Notes: generated by a model not told the origin, from the letters alone. 64,000 nucleotides of DNA from Pseudorhizobium endolithicum (GCF_902153245.2 NZ_CABFWF030000012.1:436501-500500); one strand, 5' to 3'; positions 28,483-38,129 are shown, counted from the first letter of the stretch. Program-made: numbers and translations.

Positions 28483-31128
28483 TCAGCGAGATCCGCCCTC
28501 CGCTTTCTTCTCCGAACGGCCTAGGCGCCATTTGTCGAGTTCAGTGACGATCAGTATCGAGGTCGCCGCGATCAGCATCACGGCCCATTCGGCCATGCTG
28601 ATCGGCGAGAGCTCAAGCGTGTCGCGCAGCCAGGGTATGTACATCGCCGCGATATGCAGCCCTTGTGCAGCGATCACGGTGATCAAAAGCAGCGGATTGC
28701 CGAAGAAGGGGATCGAGAAGATCGAACGCCGTTCCGAGCGGCTGGTGAAGGTCTGGACGTTCTCGAACATGACGAAGAGAAGCAGCAGGAGGTTGCGTGC
28801 CTGGCCGACTTCGTAGCCCTGGGCCAAGAGCCAGTAGAACAAAGCGAAACCGCCCAGGCCCATCACCGCCACCGTCACCACGATGCGGCGTATCATGATG
28901 CGGTCGAAGATCGGTTCCCGCGGCTTGCGGGGAGGGCGCCGCAGCTCGTCGCCCTCGCTCTTCTCACCCGCCAGTGCGACATCCTGGATGCCGTTGGTCA
29001 CGAGGTTCAGCCAGAGCAGTTGAACCGGCAGCAGCGGCATGGGCAGGCCGAGGGGGATCGCGAGAATGAAGAGCAGCACCTCGGCAATGCCGGTCGTGAC
29101 CAGCATCAGGATGACCTTGCGGATGTTGCTGTAGGCGACGCGGCCCTCCCGGATGCCGCTGACGATCGAGGAGAAGTTGTCGTCGGTGATGACGATGTCG
29201 GCGCTTTCCTTGGCGACGTCGGTACCCTTCCGACCCATGGCGACGCCCACATGGGCATGTTTGAGCGCCGGTGCATCGTTGATGCCGTCACCGGTGACGG
29301 CGACGAAATGGCCGTTGCGCGCAAGCGACCGGACGATGGACAGCTTCTGGGCAGGCGCCACGCGGGCATAGATGCGGGCACGACGGGTAAGCGTGTCGAG
29401 GCCTTCATCGCCCGCCTCTTCCGCCGCCTGAACCTCCCGGCCGGTGACGACCTGGTCGTCGTCGAAGGAGAGGCCCGCATCGCGTGCGATCGCAGCTGCC
29501 GTGCGCGGATCGTCGCCCGTGACCATGGCGATGTCCACGCCGGCCGAACGGCAGTCGGCGACCGCCTGCGGCACTTCCGGCCGGATCGGATCCTGCATGC
29601 CCACCATGCCGAGGAAGACCAGGTGGACCAGGTGATGCGGGCCGAGATGGTCACCGTCCTCCGAGGAGATTTCGCCGCTGGCGAACGCCAGGACGCGAAG
29701 GCCCTGGGACGCCATCTCCTCCTTCTGCCGCAGCAGCGCGGCGCGGTCGACCGGAGCGAAATCGGTACCGACGTCCATCCGATCGGCCATGGCGATCAGC
29801 GTCTCCGGCGACCCCTTGGCGAAAACCCGCACGACATCGCCTCGGCGATGGAAGGATGCGGCATATTTCAGATCCGGCTCGTAGGGGATGCGCGTCAGGA
29901 GCGGATAGTGGTCGGCCAGGGCCTGATGTTCGAGACCTGCCTTGCGGGCGGCGGCAAGCAGCGCGACATCGACGGTATCGCCGATGCCCGTCCAGCCGTT
30001 CTCGTCCCGCACCAGGACGCCTTCGTTGGGCATCGAAGCGGCCTTGAACAGGCGCGAGACGCGCTCGTTCGCCGAGGGATCATGATTGCCGCCGCTGGTG
30101 ATGCGGCAGGCATCGATTTCCGGCCCCGCCTCGCACTCGAAGCGGCTGCCGTCCGGAAGCACGATGTCGGTAACGGTCAGCTCGTTCAGGGTGAGCGTCC
30201 CGGTCTTGTCGGTGGCGATCATCGTGCAGGAACCCAGCGATTCGACCGCGGGCATGCGGCGCACGATGACGTGCTTGCGGGCCATGCGGCGCATGCTGAT
30301 CGCCAGAGCGACGGAGATGGCGACCGGCAGTCCTTCGGGGATGGCGCTGACAGCCAGACCGACGGCCATCAGGAACAGGTCTCCCCAGCCTATTCCCTGG
30401 AACTGGCCGACGAGGATGAGGAACAGCATCGCGGCGCCGACAAGCCAGGCGATACGGTTGGAGAACTTCGCGAGCCGGATCATCAGCGGCGGCTTGGCCG
30501 ACGATTCCTTTCCGAGTTCCGCCGCGATCCTGCCGATCTCGCTCGCCATGCCCGTCGCGACCACGATGCCACGACCGCGCCCGCGCGTGACGAGGGTGCC
30601 GGCAAAGGCGGAAACCCTGTCGGCGCCGGCGCCGCCCCCGATCTTCTTCACCGGCGCGGATTCACCTGTGAGGAGGGATTCGTCGCATTGAAGGTCCGTG
30701 GCCTCGAAGACGTCGACGTCGGCCGCGACGCGGGCGCCCGCCTCCAGGAGAATCAGGTCGCCCGGAACCACCAGCCGGGCCGGGATGGCGGTGGTCGCAC
30801 CGTCGCGCACGACCATGGCGGTGGCTTCCTCCAGCTTTCGCAGGGCGGCCGCTGCCCTTCCGGCGGAATGCTCCTGGATGCCGCCGACGATGCCGTTCAG
30901 CACCAGGACGATGCCGATGAAGAAGCTGTCCTCCAACTCGCCCACCGCTGCCGCAACGGCTGCGGCGACCAGCAGGATGTAGATGAGGGGGCTTCGGAAC
31001 TGAAGCAGGAAGGTCATCAGGAACGACGGCGGAGCAGGCTCCGGCAGCAGATTGGGGCCGAAACGTTCCAGGCGGTCCGCTGCTTCCGATGCGGTCAGTC
31101 CTCCCTTCTGCATGACAACCTCGTTCAT
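28483..31128 (-). CDS. Cation-transporting P-type ATPase (PII type)
   Basis: An 881-residue ion pump. It has a cation-ATPase N-terminal domain (GLTASEAADRLERFGPN), the actuator motif LLTGES near 155, the phosphorylated Asp in DKTGTLTLNELT near 310, the hinge GDGINDAPALKHAHVGVAMG near 614, and about ten membrane helices, the last six in the C-terminal third. It resembles Ca2+- or Na+/K+-type bacterial pumps (PIIA); metal cysteine motifs are absent. The ion is not certain. ATG 31113 has a better ribosome site (GAGG) than ATG 31128. A FixK/FNR-type box lies 87 bp upstream, shared with the divergent stress protein gene. Confidence 0.88.
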   Translation of the reverse strand: MNEVVMQKGGLTASEAADRLERFGPNLLPEPAPPSFLMTFLLQFRSPLIYILLVAAAVAAAVGELEDSFFIGIVLVLNGIVGGIQEHSAGRAAAALRKLEEATAMVVRDGATTAIPARLVVPGDLILLEAGARVAADVDVFEATDLQCDESLLTGESAPVKKIGGGAGADRVSAFAGTLVTRGRGRGIVVATGMASEIGRIAAELGKESSAKPPLMIRLAKFSNRIAWLVGAAMLFLILVGQFQGIGWGDLFLMAVGLAVSAIPEGLPVAISVALAISMRRMARKHVIVRRMPAVESLGSCTMIATDKTGTLTLNELTVTDIVLPDGSRFECEAGPEIDACRITSGGNHDPSANERVSRLFKAASMPNEGVLVRDENGWTGIGDTVDVALLAAARKAGLEHQALADHYPLLTRIPYEPDLKYAASFHRRGDVVRVFAKGSPETLIAMADRMDVGTDFAPVDRAALLRQKEEMASQGLRVLAFASGEISSEDGDHLGPHHLVHLVFLGMVGMQDPIRPEVPQAVADCRSAGVDIAMVTGDDPRTAAAIARDAGLSFDDDQVVTGREVQAAEEAGDEGLDTLTRRARIYARVAPAQKLSIVRSLARNGHFVAVTGDGINDAPALKHAHVGVAMGRKGTDVAKESADIVITDDNFSSIVSGIREGRVAYSNIRKVILMLVTTGIAEVLLFILAIPLGLPMPLLPVQLLWLNLVTNGIQDVALAGEKSEGDELRRPPRKPREPIFDRIMIRRIVVTVAVMGLGGFALFYWLLAQGYEVGQARNLLLLLFVMFENVQTFTSRSERRSIFSIPFFGNPLLLITVIAAQGLHIAAMYIPWLRDTLELSPISMAEWAVMLIAATSILIVTELDKWRLGRSEKKAEGGSR

Positions 31129-31214
31129 GGTGCTGTGGTCCCTTGAAAGTCATGGATAGGGCGTGGTGCGACGAGAAGATACACCAGCTTTACGGGAGAT
31201 AGCTTCCTCGTGTT

Positions 31215-31228
31215 TGATGTATATCAAG
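31215..31228. promoter_or_regulatory. FNR/FixK-type box (anaerobox)
   Basis: TTGAT-GTAT-ATCAA is a perfect palindromic FNR/FixK site. It sits between the divergent P-type ATPase and universal stress protein genes, 87 and 97 bp from their starts, and could activate either or both under low oxygen. Confidence 0.7.
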
Positions 31229-31324
31229 AACATGGCTCCGGGACATGCCACCATTGGATGAGGCAGCCGCAGCAGACGGGCTGCACCAGGTACAGCGTCC
31301 CACAGGATAGGAGAGGACATCAAC

Positions 31325-32155
31325 ATGGCGTTCAAGACCGTTCTGGCCGTGATAGGCGGCAAGGAGAGCGAGGCCGACTTGCAGCAGGCGATCGCGCTCT
31401 GCTCGGAAGTCCAGGCTCACCTTTCCGTCCTGGCACTGCAGGTGGCCCTTTCTCCGACCTTCAGCGACTATCCGGTGGACACGGACTGGCTCGATCGCCG
31501 CCACGCGCACCACAAGGCCTTCAAGCGGGAGGCCGCGGCTTACGAGGCAGCCTGTGCGGCGGGCGGCCTCTCCTTCGATCTTTCCAGCTACTACGACGAC
31601 CCGCTGTTCCTCACCGAGGAACTCACCCGCCGCGCCTTCTATGCGGATCTCATCACGATCGGTTCGCGTGCGATGAAGGCCGAGGATCTGGCGGGAATCG
31701 TGATCAACGGAGGTCTATTCGACGCGATGTCGCCTCTGTTGCTGTTGCCGGAAAGCAGGGAGGCCACGCTGCGTCCGGCGAGGGTCCTTGTGGGTTGGAA
31801 CGGCAAGATCGAGGCGGCGCGGGCGGTCCGCGAGTCGCTCGACCTCCTGATGGCGGCAGAGACCGTGAACGTCGCGATCGTGGATCCCGCCAGCCCCTAC
31901 GGGAAAGCGGACGGAGAGCCCGGCTCCGAACTGGCGGCCTATCTCGCAAGGCATGGCGTCAACGTCACCATCGATCAGCTGCCGAGCGGGGGTCGTCCCG
32001 TCGAGGACGTGCTGAACCAACGCGCCCGCGAGATTTCCGCAGACCTCATGGTTCTCGGCGCCTACGGGCATTCGCGCCTGCGGCAGCGGATATTCGGCGG
32101 CGTGACGAGCTCCATGCTCAAGGGCGTGCAGACGCCGGCGCTTCTGGTGCGCTGA
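31325..32155 (+). CDS. Universal stress protein, two tandem UspA domains
   Basis: A 276-residue protein with a degenerate N-terminal Usp domain (MAFKTVLAVIGGKESEADLQ) and a better kept C-terminal one from about residue 157 (ARVLVGWNGKIEAARAV) ending LMVLGAYGHSRLRQRIFGG, the nucleotide-binding G-x2-G-x9-GS/T-type loop. Two-domain Usp proteins are often induced by low oxygen in rhizobia, in line with the FixK-type box upstream. The ribosome site is AGGAGAGG. It is followed by an oxidoreductase with a separate stress promoter. Confidence 0.9.
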   Translation: MAFKTVLAVIGGKESEADLQQAIALCSEVQAHLSVLALQVALSPTFSDYPVDTDWLDRRHAHHKAFKREAAAYEAACAAGGLSFDLSSYYDDPLFLTEELTRRAFYADLITIGSRAMKAEDLAGIVINGGLFDAMSPLLLLPESREATLRPARVLVGWNGKIEAARAVRESLDLLMAAETVNVAIVDPASPYGKADGEPGSELAAYLARHGVNVTIDQLPSGGRPVEDVLNQRAREISADLMVLGAYGHSRLRQRIFGGVTSSMLKGVQTPALLVR

Positions 32156-32187
32156 CCGGGCTTAGCTCAAGCCGGAGAAGCGGCGCG

Positions 32188-32212
32188 GGAACCTGCGCCG
32201 GCTGGATGAGTT
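32188..32212 (+). promoter_or_regulatory. Candidate EcfG (general stress) promoter for the flavoprotein gene
   Basis: GGAAC, 16 nt, AGTT; the -10 element ends 47 nt before ATG 32259. The first base of the -10 element is not the preferred C, so this is one of the weaker matches in the set. Confidence 0.5.
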
Positions 32213-32258
32213 CTCGCCGCCTGGAGCCGCAGAACGCGGCTCGGGAAAAGGAGACCCA

Positions 32259-33197
32259 ATGGCCGGCAGAAGCTACCTCGAGCGCGAGAACCCGCCTCCG
32301 CTGTCCGACTGCCTCGTCATCGGCGGGGGACCCGGCGGCATGACGGCCGCCATCTATCTCGCCCGGATGAACCGGGCGGTACGTCTGGTCGACGGCGGCC
32401 GGAGCCGGGCCTCGCTCATTCCGCGCTCCTACAATCATCCCGGCTTTCCCGGCGGGATCAGAGGCCGCGATCTTCTGGCTCGAATGCGCGAGCAACTGCA
32501 GGAGCTCAGGGTCGGGATACTGCAGGGCGACGTGACGGACGTGCGGAAGACCTCGGAAGGGTTCTTTTCCGTGAGCATTGCCGGCGGCCGCAGCCTGATG
32601 GGGCAGAACCTTGTTTTGGCGACGGGGTTGGTGGACAACCTTCCCCCCATCGATGATGCGCGCGGCATGGTGGCCGAGGGCTATCTGCGGATCTGCCCGA
32701 TCTGCGACGGGTTCGAGATCGGCGGACGGCCGGTCTGCGTCATCGGCGCCACGATGCGGGCGGTCGCCGAGGCGCGGTTTCTCAAGACCTTCAGCTCTTC
32801 CGTCTCCATCGTCACACTGGGCGAAACACGGAGTTGGGAAGGGGAGCCGGACGGGCTGGCCTCCGACGAGGGCATCGCCGTCGTCACGGCGCCGCTGGCA
32901 TCCCTCGAGAGGACGGGGGAAACGGAGACATCGCTGACGTTTGCGGATGGGACCGTGCTCGAGGGGGTCGTGCTTTATTCGGCGCTTGGGGTGCGGCCAC
33001 GGTCGGCGCTGGCGGCAGGGCTTGGGCTTGCCCTGGAAGAGGATGGCCGTATCGCCACCGGCACACACCAGGAGACGGCGATCGAAGGGTGTTTCGCCGT
33101 GGGCGATGTCGTGACGGGACTCAATCAGTTGGGCGTTGCCATGGCGCAGGGGGAGATTGCGGCGGTGGCGATTCACAACAGGCTGAGAGGCGTGTGA
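32259..33197 (+). CDS. Thioredoxin-reductase-like FAD-dependent oxidoreductase
   Basis: A 312-residue flavoprotein. [21 protein letters not shown] binds FAD; the redox pair CPIC is in [12 protein letters not shown] near 150, as in thioredoxin reductase; the second Rossmann motif is degenerate ([15 protein letters not shown]); and [20 protein letters not shown] closes the FAD site. The electron partner is unknown: no thioredoxin gene is adjacent. The ribosome site AAAGGAG and an EcfG-like promoter precede it. The gene for a small lipoprotein follows. Confidence 0.85.
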   Translation: MAGRSYLERENPPPLSDCLVIGGGPGGMTAAIYLARMNRAVRLVDGGRSRASLIPRSYNHPGFPGGIRGRDLLARMREQLQELRVGILQGDVTDVRKTSEGFFSVSIAGGRSLMGQNLVLATGLVDNLPPIDDARGMVAEGYLRICPICDGFEIGGRPVCVIGATMRAVAEARFLKTFSSSVSIVTLGETRSWEGEPDGLASDEGIAVVTAPLASLERTGETETSLTFADGTVLEGVVLYSALGVRPRSALAAGLGLALEEDGRIATGTHQETAIEGCFAVGDVVTGLNQLGVAMAQGEIAAVAIHNRLRGV

Positions 33198-33204
33198 TGA
33201 AGAA

Positions 33205-33230
33205 GGAACCCGAGAACCTCCGGAAATGTT
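33205..33230 (+). promoter_or_regulatory. Candidate EcfG promoter for the small lipoprotein gene
   Basis: GGAAC, 17 nt, TGTT; the -10 element ends 36 nt before GTG 33266. It lies inside the longer open frame, which argues for the later start. Confidence 0.6.
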
Positions 33231-33265
33231 ATCCGCCGATCCAATCGAAGGAAGGAAGGTGTGCC

Positions 33266-33544
33266 GTGCGGCAGTTCTTGATGATTTCCGGTCTGGCCCT
33301 GATGATCACCGGGTGCACGGCGGTATCGTGGAACGACGGTCCCGGGCTCGAACCCATTCCCGGCAGCATCACCTATGGCGGCCAACCGCGAAGCCGCCTT
33401 ACGAAGGCGCCGATCGGCAGCTCCGTCAGCCACCAGTTCACGAACGAATACGGCCAGCGAGTGGAAGAGCGCTACGTGATCCAGCCGGATCGCAGCCTGA
33501 AGCTCGTCTGGCGGCGCATCTATCGCGACTGGCTCTACGACTGA
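33266..33544 (+). CDS. Small lipoprotein, function unknown
   Basis: A 92-residue lipoprotein. GTG 33266 is chosen as start: it has an AAGGAAGG ribosome site, and MRQFLMISGLALMITGC then forms a proper signal peptide with the lipobox ITGC. The in-frame ATG at 33197, which overlaps the previous stop, would place 23 hydrophilic residues before the signal. The mature part contains ITYGGQPRSRLTKAPIGSSV and a charged end (VEERYVIQPDRSLKLVWRR), common in small rhizobial envelope proteins. An EcfG-like promoter supports a stress role. Confidence 0.75.
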   Translation: MRQFLMISGLALMITGCTAVSWNDGPGLEPIPGSITYGGQPRSRLTKAPIGSSVSHQFTNEYGQRVEERYVIQPDRSLKLVWRRIYRDWLYD

Positions 33545-33604
33545 CGGTGGCGGGGCAGGGACCGATAACCGCACAATGCGGTTGCCGATCCTCGCCTGTC
33601 TCAC

Positions 33605-34408
33605 TCAGTTGGCGTTGCCGCTGCCCGGCTCGGCCATCTTGCGGTGCTGCTCGGCAAGCATTCCCGCCGGCGTCACGTTCGCGGCCGCGGACATGATCTT
33701 GTTCTTCCAGCCGGCCACCACATCGCCTTCGCCGTCCATCATGGCCTTGAAACCCAGTTTGGCGACATAGGCCGGGTCGTCCTTGCTGCCCTGTCCCACG
33801 GACGTATCCATGAGGTCGGCGCGTTCGAAGAACTCGGTATCCGTCGGACCCGGCATCAGGCAGGTGACGGTGACGCCCGTAGCCTTCAACTCGTTGCGCA
33901 ACGCGAAGGAGAAGCTGTTGATGAAGGCCTTGGTGCCGTTGTAGACGGCCTGGAAGGCACCGGGCATGAAGCCCGCGATGGAACCGGTGAAGAGAATGCG
34001 CCCCTGGCCGCGCGTGCGCATCCGGTTGCCGAGGTCGTGCACGAGCCGGATGGTGCCGGTGATGTTGGTGTCGACAACCCGCTGCGCCTCGTCCAGATCC
34101 TCGTCCAGAAATCCGTGGCCGAGGCCGACGCCCGCATTGGCCATCAGCAGGTCGATTGGGCGGCCGAGGGCGGCGATGCCTTCGCAGAAACGGCGCACGC
34201 CGTCCCTGGTGGCCAGATCCACCTGCATGGCCTGTACCTCCACGCCGAACTCCTTCAGCCGCATCGCGGCTTCCTGTATGCGCGGTTCGTCGGCCGCGAT
34301 CGCAAGATCGTAGCCTTCCTGCGCCGCGCATTTTGCCAGTTCGTAGCCGATGCCTGTCGAGGCACCCGTGACGACGGCCAGCCCCCTGCCAGTTTCAACC
34401 GGGTTCAT
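33605..34408 (-). CDS. Short-chain dehydrogenase/reductase (SDR)
   Basis: A 267-residue classical SDR. The cofactor motif is VVTGASTGIGYELAK, NAG appears in MANAGVGLG, the catalytic Ser in LFTGSIAGF, and the Tyr-x3-Lys in AVYNGTKAF. The ATG at 34408 has an ideal AGGAGGAGACG ribosome site; the nine extra upstream codons of the open frame are dropped. The substrate is unknown. The gene starts 11 bp after the zinc alcohol dehydrogenase stop and is cotranscribed from the stress promoter at 35630. Confidence 0.87.
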   Translation of the reverse strand: MNPVETGRGLAVVTGASTGIGYELAKCAAQEGYDLAIAADEPRIQEAAMRLKEFGVEVQAMQVDLATRDGVRRFCEGIAALGRPIDLLMANAGVGLGHGFLDEDLDEAQRVVDTNITGTIRLVHDLGNRMRTRGQGRILFTGSIAGFMPGAFQAVYNGTKAFINSFSFALRNELKATGVTVTCLMPGPTDTEFFERADLMDTSVGQGSKDDPAYVAKLGFKAMMDGEGDVVAGWKNKIMSAAANVTPAGMLAEQHRKMAEPGSGNAN

Positions 34409-34418
34409 CGTCTCCTCC

Positions 34419-35588
34419 TTACGGTTTGAGTACAACCTTGATGCAGCCGTCCTTCTTGTCGCGGAACGTCTTGTAGAGTTCGGGACCGTCTTCCAGGCTG
34501 CCGTGGTGGGTGATGACGAAGGACGGATCGATGTCGCCGCGCTCGATATGCTCGAGCAGCTTCGGCATGTAGCGCTGCACCGGCGTCTGCGCCATCCTGA
34601 AGGTCAGTCCTCGGTTGATCGCGGAACCGAAGGGGATCTTGTCCAGGAAGCCGCCATAGACGCCGATCACCGAGACGGTGCCGAAGTTGCGGCAGCAATG
34701 GATGGCCTGGCGCAGCACATGCGGCCGGTCGGTGCCCATGAAGGTGGCGACCTTGACGCGGTCGACGGCGGCGTAGAAGCTCGACATGGTGTCGGCCTCC
34801 GTGCCGACCGCGTCGATGCAGGCGTCGGCACCACGGCCTTTGGTCTTCTCCATGATGGCGTCGTAGATGTCGACATCCCGGAAATCGAGAGTTTCGGCAC
34901 CGCCATCCCGGGCAAGGGCCAGACGTTCCGGGACCGTGTCGATCGCGATCACCCGCTCGGCGCCGAGAAGGAAGGCGGAGCGGATGGCCATCTGGCCGAC
35001 GGGGCCGCAGCCCCAGATGGCGATCGTATCGCCCGGCTGGATGTCGCAGAATTCGGCACCCATGTAGCCGGTCGGAAAAATATCGGAGAGGAACAGCGCC
35101 TGGTCGTCCGTCAGGGTATCGGGAACCTTGATCGGTCCGACATCAGCATAGGGGATGCGCAGATATTCTGCCTGTCCACCCGCGTAGCCGCCGAGGAGAT
35201 GCGAATAGCCGAACAGGCCGGCCGGCGAGTTGCCCCAGAACTTGCGGGCCTTCTCGTGGTCCGGATTGCTGCGTTCGCATGCGGAATAGAAGCCGCGCCG
35301 GCAGAAGTAGCACTCGCCGCAGGAAATGGTGAAGGGAACGACGACGCGGTCGCCCACCTTCAGCTTCGTATTGTCCTTGCCGACCTCAACCACCTCGCCC
35401 ATGGTTTCATGGCCCATGACGTCACCGCTGTGCATATCGGGGATGACGCCGTCGAAGATATGCAGGTCGGAGCCGCAGATGGCGCAGGCGGTGACCTTGA
35501 TGATGGCGTCGCGGCTATCCTGGATTTCCGGATCGGGAATGCTTTCGCAGCGGATGTCGCTCTTGCCATGCCAGGTCAGTGCTTTCAC
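34419..35588 (-). CDS. Zinc-dependent alcohol dehydrogenase, formaldehyde-dehydrogenase-like
   Basis: A 389-residue medium-chain dehydrogenase. Catalytic zinc ligands lie in CAICGSDLH and GHETMGEV; the structural zinc site is the four-Cys [15 protein letters not shown]; the NAD motif is [15 protein letters not shown]. The GTG start at 35588 follows GGAGGAGCACGAG and gives the family-typical KALTWHGK start. Length and the extra loop ([22 protein letters not shown]) put it with glutathione-independent formaldehyde-dehydrogenase-like proteins; the true substrate may be another aldehyde or alcohol. It is the first gene of a stress-promoter operon with an SDR. Confidence 0.88.
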   Translation of the reverse strand: MKALTWHGKSDIRCESIPDPEIQDSRDAIIKVTACAICGSDLHIFDGVIPDMHSGDVMGHETMGEVVEVGKDNTKLKVGDRVVVPFTISCGECYFCRRGFYSACERSNPDHEKARKFWGNSPAGLFGYSHLLGGYAGGQAEYLRIPYADVGPIKVPDTLTDDQALFLSDIFPTGYMGAEFCDIQPGDTIAIWGCGPVGQMAIRSAFLLGAERVIAIDTVPERLALARDGGAETLDFRDVDIYDAIMEKTKGRGADACIDAVGTEADTMSSFYAAVDRVKVATFMGTDRPHVLRQAIHCCRNFGTVSVIGVYGGFLDKIPFGSAINRGLTFRMAQTPVQRYMPKLLEHIERGDIDPSFVITHHGSLEDGPELYKTFRDKKDGCIKVVLKP

Positions 35589-35629
35589 CTCGTGCTCCTC
35601 CTTGGGCGTGTGCTTGTCCTGGCCTGCAG

Positions 35630-35654
35630 AACAGGCCCTCGCGGCAAAGGTTCC
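35630..35654 (-). promoter_or_regulatory. Candidate EcfG promoter for the ADH-SDR operon
   Basis: On the minus strand: GGAAC, 16 nt, TGTT, ending 41 nt before GTG 35588. Confidence 0.65.
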
Positions 35655-35755
35655 TCCGACCCGTTCCTCGGTCACTTTGACGCGTCCCCGAGGAAACCCT
35701 TGCCGGTGGAGGAGGTTCGGCGCTATGGCCACGGGGAATGTGGAAAGGAATGAGC

Positions 35756-36145
35756 ATGTCATCTGATGCCCACTGGGCTCCCTTGCCTCCCTTCAGCACC
35801 GGTATCCGGGGGCGCTGCCCCCGCTGCGGACAAGGCCATCTCTTCAAAGGCTTCCTGACGCTTCGCCCGAACTGCGAGGTCTGCGGGCTCGACTACTCGT
35901 TTGCGGATCCGGCCGATGGGCCGGCCTTCTTCGTCATCTGCTTCGCCTGTGTTCCGAGCGTCGCGCTTGCCGTCTGGATCGAGGTTGCCTTCCAGCCGCC
36001 CTTCTGGGTGCACCTGCTGACCTCGCTGCCGTTCATGCTGCTCACCTGCATACCGCCGCTGAGGCCGCTGAAGGGCTGGCTCGTGGCGAGCCAGTATTTC
36101 TACAAGGCGGAGCAAGGCAAGATCGACCGGCAGCCGCCCGGCTGA
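35756..36145 (+). CDS. DUF983 family membrane protein
   Basis: A 129-residue protein with the DUF983 zinc-finger-like start [17 protein letters not shown] and [20 protein letters not shown], then two membrane helices ([21 protein letters not shown] and [16 protein letters not shown]). The function is unknown; the family is conserved in alphaproteobacteria. ATG 35756 has AAGGA at the right distance; an earlier ATG at 35750 does not. The EcfG-like match upstream is degenerate (GGAAA) and is not claimed. Confidence 0.85.
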   Translation: MSSDAHWAPLPPFSTGIRGRCPRCGQGHLFKGFLTLRPNCEVCGLDYSFADPADGPAFFVICFACVPSVALAVWIEVAFQPPFWVHLLTSLPFMLLTCIPPLRPLKGWLVASQYFYKAEQGKIDRQPPG

Positions 36146-36236
36146 GCGTCCTGAGCGAGACCGGGGCGGTGCGGCGGGCGACGATCAAGGAACCTTTCGG
36201 ACGCGAAACAATTCGTCAGGTAGCCAACGGAGCCTG

Positions 36237-36491
36237 ATGATGCTTGATATCGAAAACAATCACGACCGCGAAACCCAACGCCGCGCGCTTGCTGTCGAAG
36301 GAGCGATCCTGCTGCTGATCGATGGCCTGGCCGCCCGCGGAACCATCTCGGCCGACGAGGCGGAGGACATGCTCAGGATATTGTCGAAGAGTTCTGATTT
36401 CTCCGCCGCACGCGCCTCCAGTTCCCTGCGGATCGTGGACCACCTAAGGCGGCTGCGCGCCGGCGACGGTGCGGCAACGCCGGGAGCATGA
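36237..36491 (+). CDS. Hypothetical 84-residue protein
   Basis: I do not recognise this small, helical protein (IEGAILLLIDGLAARG-like core; ADEAEDMLRILSKSS near 40). It has no signal peptide or membrane span. The start could be ATG 36237 or 36240; GGAG lies four bases upstream. A GGAAC element at 36189 stands at EcfG distance but has no GTT. A strong terminator follows, convergent with UDP-glucose dehydrogenase. Confidence 0.6.
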   Translation: MMLDIENNHDRETQRRALAVEGAILLLIDGLAARGTISADEAEDMLRILSKSSDFSAARASSSLRIVDHLRRLRAGDGAATPGA

Positions 36492-36531
36492 AGACAGATA
36501 CCGCCTGCCATCGGGCCAATCCTGACGAATG

Positions 36532-36562
36532 AAGCCGTGGACCTGCAATCCACGGCTTTCTC
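36532..36562. terminator. Bidirectional-type terminator
   Basis: A 10-bp perfect stem (AAGCCGTGGA / TCCACGGCTT, 7-nt loop) is followed by TCTCTTTC. It lies between the convergent small hypothetical gene and UDP-glucose dehydrogenase. Confidence 0.75.
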
Positions 36563-36590
36563 TTTCGCTCTTTCCGGATGGCTGCCGCGC

Positions 36591-37970
36591 TTACGCAGGG
36601 GCGGCAGCGATGTCCGACCAGTTCCCGGCACCTGCTCCGGCGCGCTTTGCCTTCTGCCGTGTCGTGGGCGTTGCAGGGCGGCGGCCGATGCTGACATATT
36701 TCAGGCCGTGCCGGGTGACCTCGTGCGGCGCAAAGAGATTGCGGCAATCGACAATGGAACGTCCCGCCATCAGGCCGGAAATCCTGCGGAGATCAAGCCT
36801 CGCATAGTCGTCCCATTCCGTCAGAATGACGAGAGCGTCCGCGTCCCTGGCCGCCTCATAGGGGCAATCCCGCCAGGCGGCGCCCGGAACAAGGCGTTCC
36901 GTCGCCTTTCGGGCCTTCGGGTCATGGGCCACGACGGCGATGCCGGCGTCGAGGAGGGCAGGGATCACCGTCAGCGCCGCTGAATCGCGCACGTCGTCGG
37001 TATTGGACTTGAAGGCGGTCCCGAGCACGGCGACGCGTCCGCCCTTCCTCCCCAGTTCCGCGATGATCTTCGCGGCGAGCTTCGCCTTCCGTGCCTCGTT
37101 TCGCTGAATAAGCGTTTCCACCAAGGTCTGCGGCTGCCGATAGCGGCGTCCGGTGGCGGCAAAGGCGCGCGTGTCCTTCGGAAAGCAGGAGCCGCCGAAG
37201 CCCGGCCCGGCGTTGAGAAATGCCCGGCCGATCCGCCGGTCGAGGCCGATGCCCTCCGCCACCGCCGCCACATCGCCGTCCGCAGCCTCGCAGAGGTCTG
37301 CCACCTCGTTGATGAAGCCGATCTTCAGGGCCAGGAACGCATTGGCGGCATATTTCACCAATTCCGCATTGGTGGTGGTCGTCGTGACGAAGGGAACGCC
37401 CTTCTTGCGAAGGGGCGCGTAAAGCTCGGCCAGGACGTCGGCCGAGCGGGCGTCGTCCGCCCCGATCACGATGCGGTCGGCTTCCAGAAAGTCACCGATG
37501 GCCGAACCTTCGCGAAGGAATTCCGGATTGGATGCCACGTGGACATCGGAGTCGCCCCTGATTTCGGCCACCAGATTCGCTATCATTCTTGCGGTGCCTG
37601 CCACCACAGTGGACTTGATGACGATGACCGCATCCGACTTGACGAGAGGGGCAAGTTCGGCCGCCGCGCCTTTCACGTAGGAGAGGTCGATGTCTCCGTC
37701 ATCGTCCGATGGCGTCCCCACAGCGATGAAGATCGCATCGGCTTGCGGAGCCGCGGATGCCAGGTCGTCGCTGAATGCGAGCCGGCCGGCCATCATGTGT
37801 CGCCGGATCAACTCGGACAGGCCGGGTTCGTAGATCGGAACCTCCGCGCGCTTCAGCCGCGCGATCTTCATAGCGTCGGTATCGATGCAGACGACGCGAT
37901 GGCCGAGTTCGGCCAAGCACGCTCCGGTGGTCAATCCAACATATCCGGCCCCGATCATGACGACATTCAT
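36591..37970 (-). CDS. ugd: UDP-glucose 6-dehydrogenase
   Basis: A 459-residue enzyme that oxidises UDP-glucose twice to UDP-glucuronate, a precursor of acidic exopolysaccharides and lipid A modifications. The start MNVVMIGAGYVGLTTGACLAELG is the NAD motif; the catalytic Cys is in GFGGSCFPKDTRA near 260; and KSTVVAGTARMI and LGTAFKSNTDDVRDSAAL are family signatures. About 20 extra residues after the normal C-terminus (RRPATPTTRQKAKRAGAG) are low complexity. rkpK is the Sinorhizobium name for this function. No EcfG match is in register upstream. Confidence 0.93.
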   Translation of the reverse strand: MNVVMIGAGYVGLTTGACLAELGHRVVCIDTDAMKIARLKRAEVPIYEPGLSELIRRHMMAGRLAFSDDLASAAPQADAIFIAVGTPSDDDGDIDLSYVKGAAAELAPLVKSDAVIVIKSTVVAGTARMIANLVAEIRGDSDVHVASNPEFLREGSAIGDFLEADRIVIGADDARSADVLAELYAPLRKKGVPFVTTTTTNAELVKYAANAFLALKIGFINEVADLCEAADGDVAAVAEGIGLDRRIGRAFLNAGPGFGGSCFPKDTRAFAATGRRYRQPQTLVETLIQRNEARKAKLAAKIIAELGRKGGRVAVLGTAFKSNTDDVRDSAALTVIPALLDAGIAVVAHDPKARKATERLVPGAAWRDCPYEAARDADALVILTEWDDYARLDLRRISGLMAGRSIVDCRNLFAPHEVTRHGLKYVSIGRRPATPTTRQKAKRAGAGAGNWSDIAAAPA

Positions 37971-38129
37971 GCTGTCCTCTCCTTCCAGACTATACAGGCG
38001 CAGCCGTGGCCGTGTTCCAAAGGCTGCCGATGAGCCTCAAACAACGGCAGGGGCCGAGGGTTCCTGAAGAAGAAGACATTGTTGTTGAAGTCATTGATGA
38101 AGAAGCCGGGCTATTGCGGCCGACGCCTG

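Noticed and set aside
28654..31146. 830-codon plus-strand open frame
   Set aside because: It is the antisense shadow of the P-type ATPase, an effect of high GC in third positions.
36189..36213. EcfG-like GGAAC before the 84-residue gene
   Set aside because: The -35 element and distance fit, but the -10 position reads AATT/ATTC instead of nGTT.
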